Assembly (NCBI GenBank): GCA_016703065.1
Contig: JADJCU010000002.1
Coordinates: 434,001 to 498,000 of the forward strand
Source: a bacterium
Lineage (GTDB): Bacteria > Electryoneota > RPQS01
Reading direction: 5' to 3'
Length of the DNA stretch: 64,000 nucleotides
Shown here in pieces: positions 7,714 to 16,503 of this stretch. Position 1 is the first letter of the stretch. Each line of letters starts with the position of its first letter. A model generated the notes under the pieces. That model searched no databases. It was not told the DNA's origin and saw nothing but the letters and a program-made list of their open reading frames with translations. Both the position numbers and the translations under genes were made by a program.

Positions 7714-10604
7714 AGGCGGGTCCCCACAACGATCGGCTTGGTCACGGCGTCGGTCTTTCCGTCTTTGATTGATTCGAGATGCAGAATGTAGGTGCCCAGA
7801 GGCAAGAGCTCGCGCAGCTCATTGCGGCCGTCCCAGTCAAGGTATTGCGGACCCCCAGCGCGCTTGTCGACAAACGTATGCACCAGCAGCCCGCGCAGGT
7901 TGAAGAGTCGGAGGCGTACGGCGTGTGTTGCCGGCGCGTCGTAGTAGATCGGCAGTGCTTGCCCGATGTCCGGAGCGAACGGACGATTGGGCACTTCGAG
8001 GATCAGTTTGCCAGTCGGCGCACCAATCGGGCTTGGGTCGGCAAAATCTTCAGCGTATCCTGCGAGCATTTGGAAGTCATCATTAAAAGTCGAAGAGGGG
8101 CCGGAGATGCTCAGGCGACGGCCGACCAACTCACTCAGCATGAGCCATTGGTCCTCGATCTGCACGCTGTCGAGCTCCATTGAATCCCAAATTCGGATAG
8201 TCAGATTGCCGCTGCCGTCATCGAAGTAGATGTTGGTGCCGCCGCCGACATTTTCATCGACTTGATAGACTGTCCCGGTAGCACGGCACCACGTTCCTGT
8301 ACCGGTAAGATCGGGATCGGAGGTAGCGACGATTTCATGCTGAGTGCGGATGTCGCCGGTGCGGATGTCGATGGGCGCAGGCAGGGGTTGATTCTCTGCA
8401 ATGACGAGTACGTCAGCCGAATTTGCGCCGGACGCGAATTCGCCCATTTGCAGAGACACGCCGGAAAAGACAGATACCTTCCCGGTGATTTCAATCAAGT
8501 TGCCGCGACGAATTCCGGGATAGGTCGAGGCGGCACCGCTTTGCGACAGGCTGAAACCGCGCCCGCTTTCGTCTTGAATGAAAGCGCTGATACGGCGGGA
8601 ACCAGACGATGTTGTGACGTCCTGCATAAAATTTACGACGCCGCGAAAAGTAACAACAACCGTGTCGTAGTGCGCCTTGTCGTAGTTGTATACTCCGGCA
8701 ATCGGGGTCACCGGATTGGCACGATAGCCGCCGAAACCGACCGCGGCTTCAGATAGGACGTTGCCCGCGCGGTCGTTGACCTGGCTGACCTCGAGTTGGT
8801 ATGCACTGATTGCAGGCAAGGACTCAAGCGTTTCAATCTGAATTGTCCGGCCGTCAACAAACAGGTGAGCCGAGACGATACTAAGCTCCGGGAACTGGGA
8901 ATTGGTCACTTCGATAATACGGAAATTCGCGATATCGTCATCGACCGTCTCGTTGAGCCGCTCATTGAAGCGCACGTTAACAAAGTGCTCGGTTACGGAA
9001 ACTGCGCTGACGATGCGCGGGGCGCGGTGGTCAAGATAGTTGATATCGGCATCGCTGCGCGGAGCAATCATGTGGCCCGGGGTGCTGTGATAACCGACGC
9101 AGCCCTGCACGAACATGAAACTGTCGCCGACTTCGGGTTCATACTCCAGACCAAAGTCTGCCAGCAGGACACCAGATCCAGATCCATCGTTGACGTTCCA
9201 TTGACCATACGTGAAGAAATCTTCTGTCCAATTCACGATACACGGTCCGACATAGGCAAAACCGCCTTCATAGGCTTCGGCCGAGTCGGGCAGCATGCCT
9301 GTATGCAGCGTGTCGGGCGGCGGGATCGTGCCTGAACCCAGAATTGTGACTCGCGGGGAACCGGAGAGCTCGGTGAGTCCGTTGAACTCTTGCACGAGCG
9401 CCGTAACACGCACGCAGTCGCCCGGCGCGACTTCGCCCGACGGACCATATACGTAGACGCCGCTCCATGGACCGCCGCCCGGATCACTCATGAAGAAGTT
9501 AGAACCGCCATCGAAGTTGGCTCCAGTCACGATTCCGACCGTTGTAACAATGTCGGTATTGAACGGTGAATCGGAGTTGGGACGATCTCCCGTATATTGA
9601 ATATTGAAGATCGTCATCTCGATGTCGCGAATGAAGTAGGTGTAGGTCGACGCAGGCGCATTGTCCGGCGAGAGCGCGACCATCCCTTGGCCGTCACGCG
9701 CCAGCAGATAGTAGCGCGCGGTTGCGCGCTCGGGACCGGCAGGAATCAACCCTCCCCAAATTCTGTCGCCAGCCAGGCTATCGCCGTGCGAGCCATCATC
9801 ATGCATGGAGACTGATGAGAAGTCGCCGCTCTCGGCGAAGCGATAATAGAGCAGGACTTCCGCAATGTTGTCGCCGTCATCCGTGATCATGGCAGTGACA
9901 TTCACAGGATCAGCGCCGCGCGGCAGCTCGGGGGCGTATTCGACTTCGCTTATAATCGGCGGGCGATTGGAGTTGAAGACAAAGTCGTCATCGCTGCGGG
10001 GGTTCAAAACGAATTCGCCGCTCTGATACGTGACGATGCCACGAAGGAGCTGCATGGTGTCGCCGAGGACCGGTTCGTACGCGTATTTGAAGCCTTCCCG
10101 GACGCGCAACTCGCCGGAGTTGTCGTTAACGATGAAATCGGAGCCGATGATTTCGGTGACGAGGGCATTGGTGACCTCGATCAGTACGCCTTCAAGGGCT
10201 TCAGCGACTCCGCCGGTGGTGGCCGCGAAAGCGGAGATTGGCGAAGTCGACGGGAGAGGTCCGGCAAGAACTTGCGGACTGCTGAGTCGCGTTTGACTAC
10301 CGCTTTCCTGAACGGTACCTTGCAAAACGACGGAATCGCCAATGGCGAAGTCTCTGTCCTGTGTGTCAAAAACGAGCAGGCCGCTCCAGGGTCCACCGCC
10401 GGGGTCCATGATAAAGTACTGGAGACCAGATGAGCCGAATCCGACTCCTGACACCAGCCCCGTGACCTCCACTGATTGGTTGACAAGAGGGGATGAGCCG
10501 TCCGGGGATTCGGTGAACTGCACGGAGTCCACGGGAATCGGATCGGCGACTGCGTAACTTACTGACAATAATAGACTAAGCGCGAGAATCGCCCGGAAAT
10601 GCAT
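7710..10604 (-). CDS. Large exported multi-OB-fold protein with FlgD-like C-terminus
   Basis: A 964-residue secreted protein of unknown function with signal peptide MHFRAILALSLLLSVSYAVA. Four OB-like modules can be seen, of the kind placed before extracellular nucleases (ExeM/YhcR type): residues ~25-130 with FIMDPGGGPWSGLLVFD, ~340-445 with FFMSDPGGGPWSGVYVYG, ~645-745 with ISAFIQDESGRGFSL, and ~755-860 with IYFDDGSGNLTIRIW. An SbsA/Ig-like domain lies between (about 530-630, VNVRFNERLNETV), and a FlgD-Ig/Por-tail-like end (LRLFNLRGLLVHTF ... LGTYILHLESIKDGK) at 885-964. No nuclease active site is visible. It is first in a minus-strand operon with the PorV-like and HhH-barrel proteins, suggesting joint action at the outer membrane. 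Confidence 0.7.
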   Translation of the reverse strand: MHFRAILALSLLLSVSYAVADPIPVDSVQFTESPDGSSPLVNQSVEVTGLVSGVGFGSSGLQYFIMDPGGGPWSGLLVFDTQDRDFAIGDSVVLQGTVQESGSQTRLSSPQVLAGPLPSTSPISAFAATTGGVAEALEGVLIEVTNALVTEIIGSDFIVNDNSGELRVREGFKYAYEPVLGDTMQLLRGIVTYQSGEFVLNPRSDDDFVFNSNRPPIISEVEYAPELPRGADPVNVTAMITDDGDNIAEVLLYYRFAESGDFSSVSMHDDGSHGDSLAGDRIWGGLIPAGPERATARYYLLARDGQGMVALSPDNAPASTYTYFIRDIEMTIFNIQYTGDRPNSDSPFNTDIVTTVGIVTGANFDGGSNFFMSDPGGGPWSGVYVYGPSGEVAPGDCVRVTALVQEFNGLTELSGSPRVTILGSGTIPPPDTLHTGMLPDSAEAYEGGFAYVGPCIVNWTEDFFTYGQWNVNDGSGSGVLLADFGLEYEPEVGDSFMFVQGCVGYHSTPGHMIAPRSDADINYLDHRAPRIVSAVSVTEHFVNVRFNERLNETVDDDIANFRIIEVTNSQFPELSIVSAHLFVDGRTIQIETLESLPAISAYQLEVSQVNDRAGNVLSEAAVGFGGYRANPVTPIAGVYNYDKAHYDTVVVTFRGVVNFMQDVTTSSGSRRISAFIQDESGRGFSLSQSGAASTYPGIRRGNLIEITGKVSVFSGVSLQMGEFASGANSADVLVIAENQPLPAPIDIRTGDIRTQHEIVATSDPDLTGTGTWCRATGTVYQVDENVGGGTNIYFDDGSGNLTIRIWDSMELDSVQIEDQWLMLSELVGRRLSISGPSSTFNDDFQMLAGYAEDFADPSPIGAPTGKLILEVPNRPFAPDIGQALPIYYDAPATHAVRLRLFNLRGLLVHTFVDKRAGGPQYLDWDGRNELRELLPLGTYILHLESIKDGKTDAVTKPIVVGTRL

Positions 10605-10787
10605 GGAACGTTTGCGGTTGGGGAAGAAAAACGGGAAGGGAGTAGAATTGCCTCGCTAAAATACTGAAACTGCTCGGGAAACACAAGTGAAGATTAGTGC
10701 ATTTCATACGAAAAAACATAGCATTTCGTGCCGTGTCGAGCACTTAGAGTCATTGAATTTGGCCGTGCAATTGATTAGTTTTCTACA
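10605..10787. other. Divergent intergenic region
   Basis: These 183 bases lie between the start codons of the OB-fold gene (minus) and the transglycosylase gene (plus), so they must hold promoters in both directions. The stretch is clearly more AT-rich than the flanking genes. I could not find a hexamer pair good enough to name as a promoter. Confidence 0.5.
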
Positions 10788-12967
10788 ATGTCCAGCAGAA
10801 CTTCGAGCTTATTCCGGTTATTCCCGCACGCCCTTGTGTGTGCGCTACTCGTAGGGAGCGCGCTCGGCGGCACCCTGCGGGACGATTCTGCGCGGGTAGC
10901 GCAGATTTGGGGGCTGTTGCAGGCAGGGGACACGCTGGCAGCGGATTCGTTTGCCGATGATACAACCCTACCCGCCTCGCCGTTGTGGCCGGATTTGGCC
11001 AACTTTTTGGCCGCGTATCGGGCTTTTGCAGACTCAAACTTTGCAATAGTGCCCGCTATTCTGGATCTTGGCGTGCCTGCTGAACTCGACGAACACGCAG
11101 CCTGGCTTCGCGGGTCGGCGCTGCGGGCGCTTGGACAGTCTCATTTGGCGGGAATTTACTGGCGCAAATTGGTGGGATCACCGTTGCCGGAATACCGGGA
11201 ATTAGCGCTTGGGGAGCTGTTTAATGATGCGCGAGCCTCGGGGAAGCTGGATACGCTGCGCAGTCTTGCAGCAGCGGCCCGGTTTGCGGATGCCTCTCGC
11301 TCTTTACGGCAGCGTATCGATTTAGACATGGCTGGCTTCCTGACGCGGTCCTCCAACCATTCGGAAGCAACCGCTCTATTGCGAGAAGCGTATTTAACCT
11401 CTCCCGGAACGACTGAGGGGAAGGCAGCGAAACGACTCCTCGACGCGTACGCCTTGACCCATGGTTACGCGATTCCCGATCCGGGCTGGACAGGGCATTG
11501 GAACGAGGTAGAACGTCTCGAGCGCGTGGGTCTCAATGCGGATGCCCTCGACAAGCTCTTGGCGTTGCGGGCCAAAGGCCGCTACGCCGCGCACGATGAG
11601 CAGATGATGGCCCGGCAAGCGCGGTTGTCGGTTACGCTGCGCCGTCATGAAGACGGGTTGAAGTTCGCGCAGCAGCATTTGAAGCAGTTCCCGCAATCGA
11701 GCTATCGGGACGAGATGCGATTCTGTGTCGTGCGCTCGGCGTATCTGACCGATCAGGATACGTTGGCCATGAACATGGCAGAAGAGCTGGGCCGAACAGG
11801 GACCGATGCGGAGCGCATTGGCGAATCTTGGCGGCTGATTGCTTTGTTGCATATTGATCGCGATCGTCCGGCCGCCGCGGCGCAGGCCGCAGACCAATGG
11901 TATCGTGCGATTGCCAATGCGGGTGGCGCGGATGATGCCCTGTGGATGCGGGCGTGGACGCGCTATTTGGCAGGCGAATACGCACGCGCGGCTGCGGACT
12001 TTGAGCAATTAGTGCGTAACTATCCCAAGTCCGGCTATGTGCCTGTAGGAATCTACTGGGCGGCGCGCAGTCACGAGCAGGCGGGCACGCACGCGCGGCG
12101 AGACAGTTTGTGCAGCGAGCTTCTGACGCGTTATCCGTATTCTTACTATGCACTGCTGTCGTGCGGCCTAACTCCTCAACCGGAACCGAAAGCGCTGGAG
12201 ATGCGTGTTCTCAATGTCGACGAGTTGTTAGTTGTTGGCGGAGCGCGCACACGGGCGTTTGCGGAACTGACAGCGCTTGGATTGTGGGAGTTTGCGCTGC
12301 GGGAGTGGCCGCAAGTAGAGGCGGAGTGCGGCAAGCGCGCGGATGTTTCATTTTGGCGGCCGCTGCTCTATTGGAAGAACGGGGAGCGGTTTGAGGCGTG
12401 GAAATGGACAATCAAAGAGCTGCGGGACGAAGCGGCGTCGGCCGGTGAGCGTCCGGCAGAGTTCTATGAGCTATTCTATCCGCTCGACTACGAACCCGCA
12501 GCTGTTGGAGCAATGCCGGGTCCGGTGTTGATCCCTATCTTGCGCTCGGGGTGATCTGTCAGGAAAGCCACTTCGACGATCAGATCGTGAGTCCATCCGG
12601 CGCAGTGGGGTTGATGCAATTGATGCCGTCAACAGCAAAGGAGCAGGCGCAGCGCATGGGGCAGATGGTTCGCGAGAGCGACCTATACGATGGCACGCGG
12701 AACCTGGTAATCGGCGTCGCGCATCTCGGAGACTTGATGCGTGACCTCGGCGGCGATACGATTCTGACGCTTTGCGCCTACAACGCGGGGATCAATGCGG
12801 CCAAGCGTTGGCAGGCAGAATTTGGGCACGTCGACCGGGACGTGTTTGTCGAGCGAATTCCGTATCGAGAGACGCGTCTTTACGTCAAACACATATTGCA
12901 GCACATTGCCGCTTATCGGCGGCTCTATCCCGACCTGAAGTTGCCTGAGCCGGGAACTGAACAATAA
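10788..12967 (+). CDS. Soluble lytic murein transglycosylase with TPR-like region (frameshifted)
   Basis: Exported peptidoglycan-cleaving enzyme that forms 1,6-anhydromuramyl ends. It begins with signal peptide SLFRLFPHALVCALLVGSALG, followed by ~550 residues of helical TPR-like repeats (for example YLAGEYARAAADFEQLVRNY, YPYSYYALLSCGL), as in Slt70. The catalytic SLT domain is in another frame: ICQESHFDDQIVSPSGAVGL with the catalytic Glu in QES, then MQLMPSTA and CAYNAG. The first frame stops at 12554; the SLT frame continues to 12967. The junction lies in 12498-12550 and may hold more than one shift, because a third frame there also reads sensibly (PQLLEQCR). Joined length is ~726 residues. 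Confidence 0.8.
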
Positions 12968-12968
12968 G

Positions 12969-14014
12969 ATGTCATACACCAAAGAAGAGCTGTTAAAGCT
13001 AACGCATCTCGTGCGCTGCGCGGGTTGAGCCTCCAAGATGGATCCGGCGGTGCTGGATCTGATATTGGGTGGACTTCCTCTGCAACGCGATGAGAACCTG
13101 CTCGTTGGGTTTGATCACCGGGATGATGCCACGGTCTATCGCCTGCCCTCAGGCGAAGCGATTGTGCAGACAGTGGATTTCTTCACGCCCGTGGTCGACG
13201 ACCCGTACGACTATGGCGCCATTGCTGCTGCGAATTCGCTTTCCGATGTCTATGCGATGAACGGCAAGCCGCTCTTTGCTCTCAATGTTTGCGCATTCCC
13301 GAAGGCTGTGTCGCCGGATGTTTGGCGTGAGGTGCTTCGTGGCGGTGCGGAAAAGGCGATTGAAGCGGGAATAGTAGTCGCGGGCGGCCACACGATCGAT
13401 GACACAGAGCCAAAATACGGCATGGTCGTGACGGGGCTTGTGATCCCGAACGGATGTGGAGCAACGTCGGCGCGCGCGCAGGGGACATCTTGCTATTGAC
13501 CAAGCCGCTCGGCATGGGCATCTTGACGACGGCGCTGAAGAACGAACTGGTCACCGCAGAGCAGCTTGCTCCCGCCGTGCAGTGGATGAAGACTCTCAAC
13601 AAGCACGCACAGCTTGCGCTGTCGGAGTGTGGAATTCAAGCTGCGACAGATATCACAGGAAACGGGCTACTTGGTCACGCGGCGGAAATTGCGCGGGCAT
13701 CGCATGTGCAGTTTCGGATACAAGCCTCGGCGCTTCCGGTGATTGAACTTGCGCTTCCGCTGGCCGAGCAGGGTAAGGTGCCGGGCGGAACCAAGATGAA
13801 CAAACTCTACCTTGGCGACTATGTGCGGATTGATTCCAACGTTTCATCGGCGACCCAGTGGCTGATGTATGACGCGCAAACCTCAGGTGGTCTGCTCGTT
13901 TGTGTTCAAAAAGAGAACCTATCGCGAGCCGTCGCAAACTTGCGAACGCACAACGTATTCTTTGCGGAGATCGGCGAAGTGACGATCGGCGCAGGGATTG
14001 AAGTGGAAAACTGA
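12969..14014 (+). CDS. selD: Selenide, water dikinase, Sec-containing (UGA readthrough; one frameshift)
   Basis: Makes selenophosphate from selenide and ATP for Sec-tRNA and selenouridine synthesis. The ATG at 12969 gives MSYTKEELLKLTHLVRCAG-U-ASKMDP, where codon 20 (13026-13028) is TGA. It aligns with catalytic Cys17 of E. coli SelD (GAGCGCKISP), with the essential Lys three residues on, so TGA encodes selenocysteine. A start downstream of the TGA would delete the active site. The rest is typical: VQTVDFFTPVVDDPYDYGAI, NVGARAGDILLLTKPLG, ATDITGNGLLGHAAE. A second, unrelated break near 13440 (one missing base) shifts the frame from GMVVTGLV to DPERMWSNVGARAGD. Corrected length is 348 residues. 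The start is 2 nt after the transglycosylase stop; the end overlaps asd as TGATG. Confidence 0.88.
13026..13072 (+). promoter_or_regulatory. Putative bacterial SECIS element downstream of selD UGA
   Basis: Directly after the UGA, GGATCC (13040-13045) pairs with GGATCT (13055-13060), closing a 9-nt apical loop GGCGGTGCT that starts 18 nt after the UGA. An outer helix CCAA (13033-13036) pairs with TTGG (13065-13068). A G at the start of a small loop at this spacing fits the bacterial SECIS consensus bound by SelB. Found by eye; no folding energy was computed. Confidence 0.6.
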
Positions 14015-14991
14015 TGCGTCCGATTCGACTTGCAATCGTTGGCGCAACCGGCCACGTAGGGCAAAACACCTTGTTGGTGCTCGACGAGTGGCAGGTGCCG
14101 CTTGCCGATTTGAAGCTCTATGCCTCAGCAGGTTCAGCTGGCAAGACACTCAGATTAGGCCGTGCAGTTTACGAGAGTCTCCCGCTCGAGAGCGCTCACT
14201 TTGAGTGCGAGTTTGCAATATTGGCGCTAAGCGCGGAGTTGTCCCGCGAATGGGCACCAAGGTTGACCGCTCTTGGCGTTAAGGTGATTGATCACTCAAG
14301 CGCATTTCGCATGGACAGCATCGTGCCGTTGGTGATTCCCGAAATCAACGCGGATACTATTGAGCCGCAGACGAGACTGGTTGCAAATCCAAACTGCTCT
14401 GCGTCGGTGATTCTGATGGCGTTGGCGCCGCTGGCGAGGGAGTTTGGACTGAAACGGGTGATAGCATCGACGTATCAAAGCGTGTCGGGTGCGGGATATG
14501 CCGCGACAGATGAGCTGCGGCGGCAGATTGCGGGGGATATGAGCGAACCCATAGCTTTGCCGCGACGAATCTCCGGGAATCTCTTCCCGGAAATCGGCGC
14601 CTTGGAATCGTCTGGTTATTGCGGCGAAGAAACGAAGGTGATGCAGGAGATCAGGAAGATTCTGTGCACTCCGGAGTTGCACGTTTCGGCGACGACTGTG
14701 CGCGTGCCCGTGGAGGTTGGCCATTCAGCCGCGGTGAGTGTGGAACTTCATCGCGCGGCTAAACTCGACGCCGTGATCACATGTTTGAACGGATTCCCCG
14801 GATTGGTTTGCGACGGAACAGGTTATTCTACTCCATTAGAGATTGCGGGGAAGCAAGAGGTGCATGTTGGCCGTGTTCGGCTTGACCCGCAAGAGCCGCA
14901 GTGGCTGCACTTCTGGGTGACGGGAGACAATTTGCGAAAGGGTGCCGCATCCAATGCAATTCAGGTTTTGCAGTATTGGGCATCGCGTTAG
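14014..14991 (+). CDS. asd: Aspartate-semialdehyde dehydrogenase
   Basis: Reduces aspartyl-4-phosphate to aspartate semialdehyde with NADPH, the branch point to lysine/DAP, threonine and methionine. The 325-residue protein has the Rossmann motif GATGHVG at 10-16, VIDHSSAFRM near 91-100, and the active site NPNCSAS with catalytic Cys128; RVPVEVGHS near 230 belongs to the substrate-binding region. Its ATG overlaps the selD stop (TGATG), so it is translationally coupled to it, although the functions are unrelated. DAP supply links it to the neighbouring transglycosylase only loosely. Confidence 0.95.
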   Translation: MRPIRLAIVGATGHVGQNTLLVLDEWQVPLADLKLYASAGSAGKTLRLGRAVYESLPLESAHFECEFAILALSAELSREWAPRLTALGVKVIDHSSAFRMDSIVPLVIPEINADTIEPQTRLVANPNCSASVILMALAPLAREFGLKRVIASTYQSVSGAGYAATDELRRQIAGDMSEPIALPRRISGNLFPEIGALESSGYCGEETKVMQEIRKILCTPELHVSATTVRVPVEVGHSAAVSVELHRAAKLDAVITCLNGFPGLVCDGTGYSTPLEIAGKQEVHVGRVRLDPQEPQWLHFWVTGDNLRKGAASNAIQVLQYWASR

Positions 14992-16432
14992 TTTAATCGC
15001 GTTGGCCGTTTTCCCAACTTTGCTGTTCGCACAGTTGGATTGGGACGATGACCGCACCGTATTCAGCACGGCTCAGCACGAGTGGTCGCCGTGCATTGTG
15101 GCGGAATACTGGTTGGGGGAGTACCGCGCGTTTTGTGTCCGTGAGAATGGTCATCTATCGATGCGTCGGACAGAAACATACGGTGATGGGTGGGGTCAAT
15201 TCACAGACATTGAGTGGGGAGTTGAGGAACCGCTTTTGCAAGCCGCAGCGGACCAAGCTCATGTCTGTCTCGCCGTGAGCGGTGTCGGAGCGAGCACGGC
15301 ACACGCTTTTCGCTTGCCTCGGGGAGGCGACGAATGGCCTGCCCCGGTGACTCTTGTGGACTTTGTCGACACTGCCGAAGTGCGGACTTTGGCAATGATC
15401 TCGGACATGAACTTCACGCTTGATGACACATATTATCATGCCGCAATCGTTGGGCGCGGAAGCGACTCTGCGCCGTTTGTTGCTTATGTAAGATCGGAAG
15501 ACTATGGCCAATCGTGGAGTGTCCCCGTTGTGGCCGCAAGCGGATTTCAAATTCAGGATACAAGCGCGAGCGTGTCACTGTGCGTAACGTGGGGCAGTTT
15601 TGACGAACGCGTGTGGATTGCCGTTACGCAAGACAGACCGGGCAGCATTGGTGAGCAAGTTGTCTTATACTTCTCAGATGATCTTGGCGCAACGTGGAGC
15701 GCGGGATTTGTACCGGACAGCAGCTCGTATGCGCAGTCGCATCCATCGCTTGCAGGGTTGGATTGGAATCTCACGCTCACGTACCAGCGACGCAATAATA
15801 CTTCAATCACGCGCGAGATATTCACAACATATACCCCAGACAACGGCACGTCGTGGTCAGAACCACTGCAATTAACGGATAGTCCACTGGACGACATTCG
15901 CCCGCAGCTATGTGCAAGCGAAGGCAGGTTTGGGCTGATCTTCGGTCGTACAGCTATTAATCACGTCGCCGGGGACCTGCTGTTTCGCAGCACCTCATTG
16001 GACGCACCGTGGGTATGGGAACCGGAAACCATGATCAACGAAGCAACTGACTCCTATTGGGGCGAGGGATTCAGTATCAGTTCGCGTGCAGGTTCGTTCG
16101 CCGTGGCGTGGAACGGGCGCATCGTGGACAACGACGGGGATGTGTTTTTTGACGGGAGTTGGCGCGGATTGGCAGCAGACGATCAGGACCCATCAGCGCA
16201 GACAGAGATCAATTTTTCGCAGAACGGAGGAACTGGGTTGATCGAAGTTCAGAATCTGTCCACTCGAGCGTTGGAGATTAAGCTGTATGATTTGCTTGGT
16301 CGAGAGACAGCACGCACGACCGTCAAGGCCGGTCTAACGATATGGAGATTGCCTGATGCGCTTCCAACCGGAACATATTGGGCGATGAGCGAACGGCAGC
16401 GAGGAGCGACGCGGATTCAGATTGTGAAGTAG
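14954..16432 (+). CDS. Exported BNR/Asp-box (sialidase-fold) protein with sorting tail
   Basis: About 492 residues with signal peptide ending PTLLFA before QLDWDDD. Three Asp-box motifs SxDxGxxW-like are seen: SEDYGQSW (~residue 181), SDDLGATW (~241) and PDNGTSW (~295), which point to a six-bladed sialidase-type propeller. The catalytic Arg triad of true sialidases cannot be assigned, so enzymatic activity is unproven. The C-terminal ~80 residues (LEIKLYDLLGRETARTTVKA ... LPTGTYWAM) form a Por-secretion-tail-like Ig module. I prefer ATG 14954; GTG 14942 is also in frame. Both starts lie inside the end of asd, so the genes overlap by ~38 nt. Ends before a strong terminator. Confidence 0.7.
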   Translation: MQFRFCSIGHRVSLIALAVFPTLLFAQLDWDDDRTVFSTAQHEWSPCIVAEYWLGEYRAFCVRENGHLSMRRTETYGDGWGQFTDIEWGVEEPLLQAAADQAHVCLAVSGVGASTAHAFRLPRGGDEWPAPVTLVDFVDTAEVRTLAMISDMNFTLDDTYYHAAIVGRGSDSAPFVAYVRSEDYGQSWSVPVVAASGFQIQDTSASVSLCVTWGSFDERVWIAVTQDRPGSIGEQVVLYFSDDLGATWSAGFVPDSSSYAQSHPSLAGLDWNLTLTYQRRNNTSITREIFTTYTPDNGTSWSEPLQLTDSPLDDIRPQLCASEGRFGLIFGRTAINHVAGDLLFRSTSLDAPWVWEPETMINEATDSYWGEGFSISSRAGSFAVAWNGRIVDNDGDVFFDGSWRGLAADDQDPSAQTEINFSQNGGTGLIEVQNLSTRALEIKLYDLLGRETARTTVKAGLTIWRLPDALPTGTYWAMSERQRGATRIQIVK

Positions 16433-16451
16433 CGCGCGCCGTTGACGCATA

Positions 16452-16490
16452 AATCGAAGAGGCTCCCTTGCGGGAGCCTCTTCGATTTTG
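16452..16490. terminator. Strong bidirectional Rho-independent terminator
   Basis: A perfect 16-bp inverted repeat (16452-16467 with 16472-16487, core GAGGCTCCC/GGGAGCCTC) closes a 4-base loop TTGC, with A-rich and T-rich flanks on both strands. It separates two convergent genes, the Asp-box protein (plus) and the vWA protein (minus). Confidence 0.9.
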
Positions 16491-16503
16491 GTCACGTAAT
16501 AGT

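Noticed and set aside
10680..10790. TACAAT at 10784 as a -10 element
   Set aside because: It overlaps the start codon of the transglycosylase gene, so it cannot serve that gene.
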